A stretch of DNA of 64,000 nucleotides from Amblyomma americanum. Its lineage: Eukaryota; Arthropoda; Arachnida; Ixodida; Ixodidae. Shown here in pieces: positions 39,044 through 50,300 of this stretch (the stretch's first letter is position 1; each line of letters opens with the position of its first letter). The notes under the pieces are model-generated. The model ran no database searches, was not told where the DNA came from, and saw only the letters and a program-made list of their open reading frames with translations. Position numbers and translations under genes: made by a program. Where the stretch lies: positions 744,001 through 808,000 of the forward strand of contig NW_027526500.1 of assembly GCF_052857255.1 (NCBI RefSeq). Reading direction: 5' to 3'.

Positions 39044-42000
39044 AACTCTTTTCGGACTAAAACAGCTTGTTTCGTTGTATTAAGCACGAATACATGCTTT
39101 TCGCGCAGTTATAAGGGAAAAAGTTTTGACGCGTATCGCATGGACACTTGGAAAACCGATGTGTTCAGATTTAGCTCGTTTTGGTCTAAAACAGCTTGTT
39201 TCGTTGTATTAAGCACGAATACATGCTTTTCGTGCAGTTATAAGAGAAAAAGTTTTGACGCGTATCAGAGGAACACTTGTAAAACCGATGTGTTGTGATT
39301 TAGCTCGTTTCGGTCTAAAACAGCTTGTTTCGCTGTATTAAGCAGAAATACATGCTTTTCGCGCAGTGATAAGAGAAAAAGCTTTAAAGGCGTGTCACAG
39401 GGACACTTGTAAAACCGATGTGTTCAGATTTACCTCGTTTCGGTCTAAAACAGCTTGTTCTGTTGGACTAAGCACGAATACATGCTTTTCGCGCAGCTAT
39501 AAGAGAAAAAAGAGTTGACGCGTATCAGAGGAACACTTGTAAAACCGATGTGTTGTGATTTAGCTCGTTTCGGTCTAAAACAGCTTGTTTCGTTGTATTA
39601 AGCAAGAATACATGCTTTTCGCGCAGTTATAAGAGAAAAAAATTTGACGCGTATCAGAGGAACACTTGTAAAACCGATGTGTTGTGATTTAGCTCGTTTT
39701 AGTCTAAAACAGCTTGTTTCGTTGTATTAAGCAAGAATACATGCTTTTCGCGCAGTTATAAGAGAAAAAGTTTTGACGCGTATTAGAGAAACACTTGTAA
39801 AACCGATGTGTTGTGATTTAGCTCTTTTCGGTCTAAAACAGCTTGTTTCGTTGTATTAAGCAAGAATACATGCTTTTCGCGCAGTTATAAGAGAAAAAGT
39901 TTTGACGAGTATCACGTGGATACTTGTAAAACCGATGTGTTCAGATTTAGCTCGTTTCGGTCTAAAACAGCTTGTTTCGCTGTATTAAGCAAGAATACAT
40001 GCTTTTCGCGCAGTTATAAGAGAAAAAGTTTTGACGAGTATCACGTGGAACACTTGTAGTACCGATGTGTTGTGATTTAACTCGTTTCGGTCTAAAACAA
40101 CTTGATTCGCTGTATTAAGCAAGAATACATGCTTTTCGCGCCGTTATAAGAGAAAAAGTTTTGACGCGTATCAGAGGAACACTTGTAAAACCGATGTGTT
40201 GTGATTTAGCTCGTTTCGGTCTAAAACAGCTTGTTTCGTTGTATTAAGCACGAATACATGTTTTACGCGCAGTTATAGAAGAAAAAGTTTTGACGCGTAT
40301 CAGAGACACTTGTAAAACCGATGTGTTATGATTTAGCTCGATTCGGTCTAAAACAGCTTGTTTCGTTGTATTAAGCAAGAATACATGCTTTTCGCGCAGT
40401 TATAAGAGAGAAAGTTTTGACGAGTATCACGTGGATACTTGTAAAACTGATGCGTTCAGATTTAGCTCGTTTTGGTCTAAAACAGCTTGTTTCGTTGTAT
40501 TAAGCAAGAATACATGCTTTACGCGCAGTTATAGAAGAAAAAGTTTTGACGCGTATCAGAGAGACACTTGTAAAACCGATGTGTTGTGATTTAGCTCGTT
40601 TCGGTCTAAAACAGCTTGTTTCGTTGTATTAAGCAAGAATACATGCTTTTCGCGCAGTTATAAGTGAAAAAGTTTTGAGTATTACGTGGATACTTGTAAA
40701 ACCGAAGTGTTCAGATTTAGCTCGTTTCGGTCTAAAACAGCTTGTTTCGTTGTATTAAGCACGAATACATGCTTTTCGCGCAGTTATAAGAGAAAACGTT
40801 TTGACGAGTATCACGTGGAACACTTGTAATACCGATGTGTTGTGATTTAGCTCGTTTCGGTCTAAAGCAGCTTGTTTCGCTGTATTAAGCAAGAATACAT
40901 GCTTTTCGCGCAGTTATAAGAGAAAAAGTTTTGACGCGTATTAGAGGAACACTTGTAAAACCGATGTGTTGTGATTTAGCTCATTTCGGTCTAAAACAGC
41001 TTGTTTCGTTGTATTAAGCAAGAATACATGCTTTTCGCGCAGTTATAAGAGAAAAAGTTTTGACGCGTGTCACAGGGACACTTGTAAAACCGATGTGTTC
41101 AAATTTAGCTCGTTTCGGTCTAAAACAGCTTGTTTCGTTGCATTAAGCACGAATACATGCTTTTCGCGCAGTTATAAGAGAAAAAGTTTTGACGAGTATC
41201 ACGTGGAACACTTGTAATACCGATGTGTTGTGATTTGGCTCGTTTCGGTCTAAAACAGCTTGTTTCGTTGTATTAAGCAAGAATACATGCTTTTCGCGCA
41301 GTTATAAGAGAAAAAGTTTTGACGCGTATCAGAGGAACACTTGTAAAACCGATGTGTTCAGATTTAACTCTTTTCGGACTAAAACAGCTTGTTTCGTTGT
41401 ATTAAGCACGAATACATGCTTTTCGCGCAGTTATAAGGGAAAAAGTTTTGACGCGTATCACATGGACACTTGGAAAACCGATGTGTTCAGATTTAGCTCG
41501 TTTTGGTCTAAAACAGCTTGTTTCGTTGTATTAAGCACGAATACATGCTTTTCGTGCAGTTATAAGAGAAAAAGTTTTGACGCGTATCAGAGGAACACTT
41601 GTAAAACCGATGTGTTGTGATTTAGCTCGTTTCGGTCTAAAACAGCTTGTTTCGTTGTATTAAGCAAGAATACATGCTTTTCGCGCAGTTATAAGTGAAA
41701 AAGTTTTGAGTATTACGTGGATACTTGTAAAACCGAAGTGTTCAGATTTAGCTCGTTTCGGTCTAAAACAGCTTGTTTCGTTGTATTAAGCACGAATACA
41801 TGCTTTTCGCGCAGTTATAAGAGAAAACGTTTTGACGAGTATCACGTGGAACACTTGTAATACCGATGTGTTGTGATTTAGCTCGTTTCGGTCTAAAGCA
41901 GCTTGTTTCGCTGTATTAAGCAAGAATACATGCTTTTCGCGCAGTTATAAGAGAAAAAGTTTTGACGCGTATCAGAGGAACACTTGTAAAACCGATGTGT

Positions 42001-42243
42001 TGTGATTTAGCTCATTTCGGTCTAAAACAGCTTGTTTCGTTGTATTAAGCAAGAATACATGCTTTTCGCGCAGTTATAAGAGAAAAAGTTTTGACGCGTG
42101 TCACAGGGACACTTGTAAAACCGATGTGTTCAGATTTAGCTCGTTTCGGTCTAAAACAGCTTGTTTCGTTGCATTAAGCACGAATACATGCTTTTCGCGC
42201 AGTTATAAGAGAAAAAGTTTTGACGAGTATCACGTGGAACACT

Positions 42244-42254
42244 TGTAATACCGA
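42244..42254. repeat. Left target-site duplication (11 bp)
   Basis: The sequence tgtaataccga is the normal satellite sequence of the cttgtaataccgatg monomer type. It is repeated perfectly on the right side of the insertion. The insertion also begins with cttgtaa, the same seven bases that precede or overlap this repeat at 42242-42248. Microhomology at the left junction is therefore possible. Confidence 0.8.
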
Positions 42255-42368
42255 CTTGTAAGCGAACGACACAGCGCCGTGTCGTTCGCTTTCTTGTCTT
42301 TTGTGCTCGTCTTTGTTCGCGCTGTTTATTCAAGATGCATAACCAACTAGCCCGCCAAAACGTGTTAA
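42255..42368. mobile_element. 114-bp non-satellite insertion, candidate non-autonomous or truncated mobile element
   Basis: This is the only non-satellite DNA in the window. It is flanked by an 11-bp direct repeat, tgtaataccga, present once in normal monomers. The paralogous site in duplication copy 2 (56035-56045) is empty: offset changes from 13,791 to 13,666 across the site, exactly 114 + 11 bases. Near the left end is a perfect 13-bp inverted repeat with a 6-base loop; the right part holds gcgctgtttattcaag and ccaactagcccgcc. On the minus strand it reads gggctagttggttatgcat near its start and contains AATAAA (42325-42330). From memory these motifs resemble a dispersed hairpin-bearing repeat common in hard-tick genomes; I could not check this. 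It lacks coding capacity and a poly(A) tail. It could be one arm of a foldback element, a SINE-like fragment or a truncated retrotransposon end. Confidence 0.75.
42260..42291. other. Perfect hairpin in the insertion (13-bp arms, 6-nt loop)
   Basis: The left arm aagcgaacgacac (42260-42272) and right arm gtgtcgttcgctt (42279-42291) are exact reverse complements around agcgcc. The match stops at the next base on each side, while the right arm continues into a long pyrimidine-rich stretch (ttcttgtcttttgtgctcg). If the source element is a long foldback, this is its turn plus a truncated left arm. A folded RNA or cruciform is possible but not shown. Confidence 0.9.
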
Positions 42369-42379
42369 TGTAATACCGA
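42369..42379. repeat. Right target-site duplication (11 bp)
   Basis: This is a second copy of tgtaataccga directly after the inserted sequence. The satellite then resumes in exact register with tgtgttgtgatttggctcg. An 11-bp duplication fits target-primed or staggered-cut integration. Confidence 0.8.
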
Positions 42380-44300
42380 TGTGTTGTGATTTGGCTCGTT
42401 TCGGTCTAAAACAGCTTGTTTTGTTGTATTAAGCAAGAATACATGCTTTTCGCGCAGTTATAAGAGAAAAAGTTTTGACGCGTATCAGAGGAACACTTGT
42501 AAAACCGATGTGTTCAGATTTAACTCTTTTCGGACTAAAACAGCTTGTTTCGTTGTATTAAGCACGAATACATGCTTTTCGCGCAGTTATAAGGGAAAAA
42601 GTTTTGACGCGTATCACATGGACACTTGGAAAACCGATGTGTTCAGATTTAGCTCGTTTTGGTCTAAAACAGCTTGTTTCGCTGTATTAAGCAGAAATAC
42701 ATGCTTTTCGCGCAGTGATAAGAGAAAAAGCTTTAAAGGCGTGTCACAGGGACACTTGTAAAACCGATGTGTTCAGATTTACCTCGTTTCGGTCTAAAAC
42801 AGCTTGTTTTGTTGGACTAAGCACGAATACATGCTTTTCGCGCAGCTATAAGAGAAAAAAGAGTTGACGCGTATCAGAGGAACACTTGTAAAACCGATGT
42901 GTTGTGATTTAGCTCGTTTCGGTCTAAAACAGCTTGTTTCGTTGTATTAAGCAAGAATACATGCTTTTCGCGCAGTTATAAGAGAAAAAAATTTGACGCG
43001 TATCAGAGGAACACTTGTAAAACCGATGTGTTGTGATTTAGCTCGTTTTAGTCTAAAACAGCTTGTTTCGTTGTATTAAGCAAGAATACATGCTTTATGC
43101 GCAGTTATAAGAGAAAAAGTTTTGACGCGTATTAGAGAAACACTTGTAAAACCGATGTGTTGTGATTTAGCTCTTTTCGGTCTAAAACAGCTTGTTTCGT
43201 TGTATTAAGCAAGAATACATGCTTTTCGCGCAGTTATAAGAGAAAAAGTTTTGACGAGTATCACGTGGATACTTGTAAAACCGATGTGTTCAGATTTAGC
43301 TCGTTTCGGTCTAAAACAGCTTGTTTCGTTGTATTAAGCACGAATACATGCTTTTCGCGCAGTTATAACAGAAAAAGTTTTGACGAGTATCACGTGGAAC
43401 ACTTGTAATACCGATGTGTTGTGATTTAGCTCGTTTCGGTCTAAAACAGCTTGTTTCGCTGTATTAAGCAAGAATACATGCTTTTCGCGCAGTTATAAGA
43501 GAAAAAGTTTTGACGAGTATCACGTGGAACACTTGTAGTACCGATGTGTTGTGATTTAACTCGTTTCGGTCTAAAACAACTTGATTCGCTGTATTAAGCA
43601 AGAATACATGCTTTTCGCGCCGTTATAAGAGAAAAAGTTTTGACGCGTATCAGAGGAACACTTGTAAAACCGATGTGTTGTGATTTAGCTCGTTTCGGTC
43701 TAAAACAGCTTGTTTCGCTGTATTAAGCAAGAATACATGCTTTTCGTGCAGTTATAAGAGAAAAAGTTTTGACGCGTATCAGAGGAACACTTGTAAAACC
43801 GATGTGTTGTGATTTAGCTCGTTTCGGTCTAAAACAGCTTGTTTCGCTGTATTAAGCAAGAATACATGCTTTTCGCGCAGTTATAAGAGAAAAAGTTTTG
43901 ACGCGTATCAGAGGAACACTTGTAAAACCGATGTGTTCAGATTTAGCTCGTTTCGGTCTAAAACAGCTTGTTTCGTTGTATTAAGCACGAATACATGCTT
44001 TACGCGCAGTTATAGAAGAAAAAGTTTTGACGCGTATCAGAGACACTTGTAAAACCGATGTGTTATGATTTAGCTCGATTCGGTCTAAAACAGCTTGTTT
44101 CGTTGTATTAAGCAAGAATACATGCTTTTCGCGCAGTTATAAGAGAGAAAGTTTTGACGAGTATCACGTGGATACTTGTAAAACTGATGCGTTCAGATTT
44201 AGCTCGTTTTGGTCTAAAACAGCTTGTTTCGTTGTATTAAGCAAGAATACATGCTTTACGCGCAGTTATAGAAGAAAAAGTTTTGACGCGTATCAGAGAG

Positions 44301-47300
44301 ACACTTGTAAAACCGATGTGTTGTGATTTAGCTCGTTTCGGTCTAAAACAACTTGTTTCGCTGTATTAAGCAAGAATACATGCTTTTCGCGCAGTTATAA
44401 GAGAAAAAGTTTTGACGCGTATCAGAGGAACACTTGTAAAACCGATGTGTTGTGATTTAGCTCGTTTCGGTCTAAAACAGCTTGTTTCGCTGTATTAAGC
44501 AAGAATACATGCTTTTCGCGCAGTTATAAGAGAAAAAGTTTTGACGCGTATCAGAGGAGCACTTGTAAAACCGATGTGTTCAGATTTAGCTCGTTTCGGT
44601 CTAAAACAGCTTGTTTCGTTGTATTAAGCACGAATACATGCTTTACGCGCAGTTATAGAAGAAAAAGTTTTGACGCGTATCAGAGACACTTGTAAAACCG
44701 ATGTGTTGTGATTTGGCTCGTTTCGGTCTAAAACAGCTTGTTTCGTTGTATTAAGCAAGAATACATGCTTTTCGCGCGGTTATAAGAGAAAAAGTTGACG
44801 AGTATCACGTGGATACTTGTAAAACCGATGTGTTCAGATTTAGCTCGTTTCGGTCTAAAACAGCTTGTTTCGTTGTATTAAGCACGAATACATGCTTTTC
44901 GCGCAGTTATAAGAGAAAAAGTTTTGACGAGTATCACGTGGAACACTTGTAATACCGATGTGTTGTGATTTAGCTCGTTTCGGTTTAAAACAGCTTGTTT
45001 CGCTGTATTAAGCAAGAATACATGCTTTTCGCGCAGTTATAAGAGAAAAAGTTTTGACGCGTATCAGAGGAACACTTGTAAAACCGATGTGTTCAGATTT
45101 AGCTCGTTTCGGTCTGAAACAGCTTGTTTCGTTGTATTAAGCACGAAGACATGCTTTTCGCGCAGTAATAAGAGAAAAAGTTTAGACGCGTATCAGAGGA
45201 ACACTTGTAAAACCGATGTGTTGTGATTTAGCTCGTTTCGGTGTAAAACAGCTTGTGTCGTAGTATTAAGCAAGAATACATGCTTTTCGCGCAGTTATAA
45301 GAGAAAAAGTTTTGACGCGTATTAGAGGAACACTTGTAAAACCTTTGTGTTGTGATTTAGCTCGTTTCGGTCTAAAACAGCTTGTTTCGCTGTATTAAGC
45401 AAGAATACATGCTTTTCGCGCAGTTATAAGAGAAAAAGTTTTGACGCGTGTCACAGGGACACTTGTAAAACCGATGTGTTCAGATTTAGCTCGTTTCGGT
45501 CTAAAACAACTTGTTTCGTTGTATTAAGCACGAATACATGCTTTACGCGCAGTTATAGAAGAAAAAGTTTTGACGCCTATTAGAGAGACACTTGTAAAAC
45601 CGATGTGTTATGATTTAGCTCGATTCGGTCTAAAACAGCTTGTTTCGTTGTATTAAGCAAGAATACATGCTTTTCGCGCAGTTATAAGAGAGAAAGTTTT
45701 GACGAGTATCACTTGGATACTTGTAAAACTGATGCGTTCAGATTTAGCTCGTTTTGGTCTAAAACAGCTTGTTTCGTTGTATTAAGCAAGAATACATGCT
45801 TTAGCGCATTTATAGAAGAAAAAGTTTTGACGCGTATCAGAGACACTTGTAAAACCGATGTGTTGTGATTTAGCTCGTTTCGGTCTAAAACAGCTTGTTT
45901 CGTTGTATTAAGCAAGAATACATGCTTTTCGCGCAGTTATAAGTGAAAAAGTTTTGAGTATTACGTGGATACTTGTAAAACCGAAGTGTTCAGATTTAGC
46001 TCGTTTCGGTCTAAAACAGCTTGTTTCGTTGTATTAAGCACGAATACATGCTTTTCGCGCAGTTATAAGAGAAAACGTTTTGACGAGTATCACGTGGAAC
46101 ACTTGTAATACCGATGTGTTGTGATTTAGCTCGTTTCGGTCTAAAGCAGCTTGTTTCGCTGTATTAAGCAAGAATACATGCTTTTCGCGCAGTTATAAGA
46201 GAAAAAGTTTTGACGCGTATCAGAGGAACACTTGTAAAACCGATGTGTTGTGATTTAGCTCATTTCGGTCTAAAACAGCTTGTTTCGTTGTATTAAGCAA
46301 GGATACATGCTTTTCGCGCAGTTATAAGAGAAAAAGTTTTGACGCGTGTCACAGGGACACTTGTAAAACCGATGTGTTCAGATTTAGCTCGTTTCGGTCT
46401 AAAACAGCTTGTTTCGTTGCATTAAGCACGAATACATGCTTTTCGCGCAGTTATAAGAGAAAAAGTTTTGACGAGTATCACGTGGAACACTTGTAATACC
46501 GATGTGTTGTGATTTGGCTCGTTTCGGTCTAAAACAGCTTGTTTCGTTGTATTAAGCAAGAATACATGCTTTTCGCGCAGTTATAAGAGAAAAAGTTTTG
46601 ACGCGTATCAGAGGAACACTTGTAAAACCGATGTGTTCAGATTTAACTCTTTTCGGACTAAAACAGCTTGTTTCGTTGTATTAAGCACGAATACATGCTT
46701 TTCGCGCAGTTATAAGGGAAAAAGTTTTGACGCGTATCACATGGACACTTGGAAAACCGATGTGTTCAGATTTAGCTCGTTTCGGTCTAAAACAGCTTGT
46801 TTCGTTGTATTAAGCAAGAATACATGCTTTTCGCGCAGTTATAAGAGAAAAAGTTTTGACGCGTATTAGAGAGACACTTGTAAAACCGATGTGTTGTGAT
46901 TTAGCTCGTTTCGGTCTAAAACAGCTTGTTTCGTTGTATTAAGCAAGAATACATGCTTTTCGCGCAGTTATAAGAGAAAAAGTTTTGACGAGTATCACGT
47001 GGATACTTGTAAAACCGATGTGTTCAGATTTAGCTCGTTTCGGTCTAAAACAGCTTGTTTCGTTGTATTAAGCACGAATACATGCTTTTCGCGCAGTTAA
47101 AAGAGAAAAAGTTTTGACGAGTATCACGTGGAACACTTGTAATACCGATGTGTTGTGATTTAGCTCGTTTCGGTCTAAAACAGCTTGTTTCGCTGTATTA
47201 AGCAAGAATACATGCTTTTCGCGCAGTTATAAGAGAAAAAGTTTTGACGCGTATCAGAGGAACACTTGTAGAACCGATGTGTTGTGATTTAGCTCGTTTC

Positions 47301-50300
47301 GGTCTAAAACAACTTGTTTCGCTGTATTAAGCAAGAATACATGCTTTTCGCGCAGTTATAAGAGAAAAAGTTTTGACGAGTATCAGAGGAACACTTGTAA
47401 AACCGATGTGTTGTGATTTAGCTTGTTTCGGTCTAAAACAGCTTGTTTCGCTGTATTAAGCAAGAATACATGCTTTTCGCGCAGTTATAAGAGAAAAAGT
47501 TTTGACGCGTATCAGAGGAACACTTGTAAAACCGATGTGTTGTGATTTAGCTCGTTTCGGTCTAAAACAGCTTGTTTCGCTGTATTAAGCAGAAATACAT
47601 GCTTTTCGCGCAGTGATAAGAGAAAAAGCTTTAAAGGCGTGTCACAGGGACACTTGTAAAACCGATGTGTTCAGATTTACCTCGTTTCGGTCTAAAACAG
47701 CTTGTTTTGTTGGACTAAGCACGAATACATGCTTTTCGCGCAGCTATAAGAGAAAAAAGAGTTGACGCGTATCAGAGGAACACTTGTAAAACCGATGTGT
47801 TGTGATTTAGCTCGTTTCGGTCTAAAACAGCTTGTTTCGTTGTATTAAGCAAGAATACATGCTTTTCGCGCAGTTATAAGAGAAAAAAATTTGACGCGTA
47901 TCAGAGGAACACTTGTAAAACCGATGTGTTGTGATTTAGCTCGTTTTAGTCTAAAACAGCTTGTTTCGTTGTATTAAGCAAGAATACATGCTTTTCGCGC
48001 AGTTATAAGAGAAAAAGTTTTGACGCGTATTAGAGAAACACTTGTAAAACCGATGTGTTGTGATTTAGCTCTTTTCGGTCTAAAACAGCTTGTTTCGTTG
48101 TATTAAGCAAGAATACATGCTTTTCGCGCAGTTATAAGAGAAAAAGTTTTGACGAGTATCACGTGGATACTTGTAAAACCGATGTGTTCAGATTTAGCTC
48201 GTTTCGGTCTAAAACAGCTTGTTTCGTTGTATTAAGCACGAATACATGCTTTTCGCGCAGTTATAACAGAAAAAGTTTTGACGAGTATCACGTGGAACAC
48301 TTGTAATACCGATGTGTTGTGATTTAGCTCGTTTCGGTCTAAAACAGCTTGTTTCGCTGTATTAAGCAAGAATACATGCTTTTCGCGCAGTTATAAGAGA
48401 AAAAGTTTTGACGAGTATCACGTGGAACACTTGTAGTACCGATGTGTTGTGATTTAACTCGTTTCGGTCTAAAACAACTTGATTCGTTGTATTAAGCAAG
48501 AATACATGCTTTTCGCGCAGTTATAAGAGAAAAAGTTTTGACGCGTATCAGAGGAGCACTTGTAAAACCGATGTGTTCAGATTTAGCTCGTTTCGGTCTA
48601 AAACAGCTTGTTTCGTTGTATTAAGCACGAATACATGCTTTACGCGCAGTTATAGAAGAAAAAGTTTTGACGCGTATCTGAGACACTTGTAAAACCGATG
48701 TGTTGTGATTTGGCTCGTTTCGGTCTAAAACAGCTTGTTTCGTTGTATTAAGCAAGAATACATGCTTTTCGCGCGGTTATAAGAGAAAAAGTTGACGAGT
48801 ATCACGTGGATACTTGTAAAACCGATGTGTTCAGATTTAGCTCGTTTCGGTCTAAAACAGCTTGTTTCGTTGTATTAAGCACGAATACATGCTTTTCGCG
48901 CAGTTATAAGAGAAAAAGTTTTGACGAGTATCACGTGGAACACTTGTAATACCGATGTGTTGTGATTTAGCTCGTTTCGGTTTAAAACAGCTTGTTTCGC
49001 TGTATTAAGCAAGAATACATGCTTTTCGAGCAGTTATAAGAGAAAAAGTTTTGACGCGTATCAGAGGAACACTTGTAAAACCGATGTGTTCAGATTTAGC
49101 TCGTTTCGGTCTGAAACAGCTTGTTTCGTTGTATTAAGCACGAATACATGCTTTTCGCGCAGTAATAAGAGAAAAAGTTTAGACGCGTATCAGAGGAAAA
49201 CTTGTAAAACCGATGTGTTGTGATTTAGCTCGTTTCGGTGTAAAACAGCTTGTTTCGTAGTATTAAGCAAGAATACATGCTTTTCGCGCAGTTATAAGAG
49301 AAAAAGTTTTGACGCGTATTAGAGGAACACTTGTAAAACCTTTGTGTTGTGATTTAGCTCGTTTCGGTCTAAAACAGCTTGTTTCGCTGTATTAAGCAAG
49401 AATACATGCTTTTCGCGCAGTTATAAGAGAAAAAGTTTTGACGCGTGTCACAGGGACACTTGTAAAACCGATGTGTTCAGATTTAGCTCGTTTCGGTCTA
49501 AAACAACTTGTTTCGTTGTATTAAGCACGAATACATGCTTTACGCGCAGTTATAGAAGAAAAAGTTTTGACGCCTATTAGAGAGACACTTGTAAAACCGA
49601 TGTGTTATGATTTAGCTCGATTCGGTCTAAAACAGCTTGTTTCGTTGTATTAAGCAAGAATACATGCTTTTCGCGCAGTTATAAGAGAGAAAGTTTTGAC
49701 GAGTATCACGTGGATACTTGTAAAACTGATGCGTTCAGATTTAGCTCGTTTTGGTCTAAAACAGCTTGTTTCGTTGTATTAAGCAAGAATACATGCTTTA
49801 CGCGCAGTTATAGAAGAAAAAGTTTTGACGCGTATCAGAGAGACACTTGTAAAACCGATGTGTTGTGATTTAGCTCGTTTCGGTCTAAAACAGCTTGTTT
49901 CGTTGTATTAAGCAAGAATACATGCTTTTCGCGCAGTTATAAGTGAAAAAGTTTTGAGTATTACGTGGATACTTGTAAAACCGAAGTGTTCAGATTTAGC
50001 TCGTTTCGGTCTAAAACAGCTTGTTTCGTTGTATTAAGCACGAATACATGCTTTTCGCGCAGTTATAAGAGAAAACGTTTTGACGAGTATCACGTGGAAC
50101 ACTTGTAATACCGATGTGTTGTGATTTAGCTCGTTTCGGTCTAAAGCAGCTTGTTTCGCTGTATTAAGCAAGAATACATGCTTTTCGCGCAGTTATAAGA
50201 GAAAAAGTTTTGACGCGTATCAGAGGAACACTTGTAAAACCGATGTGTTGTGATTTAGCTCATTTCGGTCTAAAACAGCTTGTTTCGTTGTATTAAGCAA

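Larger units (their letters stand above)
32570..44300. repeat. 11.7-kb duplication unit, copy 1
   Basis: This is the first copy of a very large tandem duplication. Landmarks here recur exactly 11,731 bp later: actgatgcg at 33999, 37997 and 40448 recurs at 45730, 49728 and 52179, and the signature monomer at 35897 and 39381 recurs at 47628 and 51112. Identity begins at 32570 (pairs with 44301) and runs unbroken in register to 42051 (pairs with 53782), 9,482 bp. In the stretches I compared by eye I saw three single-base differences. The rest of this copy, to about 44,161, pairs with 55.7-57.7 kb at shifted offsets. The 114-bp insertion at 42255 is unique to this copy. Confidence 0.85.

Noticed and set aside
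42325..42330. Poly(A) signal AATAAA on the minus strand of the insertion
   Set aside because: The motif is present, but no poly(A) tract or gene end follows. A six-base match in AT-rich DNA is not evidence enough.
42151..42333. 60-codon minus-strand frame across the insertion
   Set aside because: It joins part of the insertion to satellite sequence, its basic composition comes from the hairpin and pyrimidine-rich stretch, and it has no recognisable motif.
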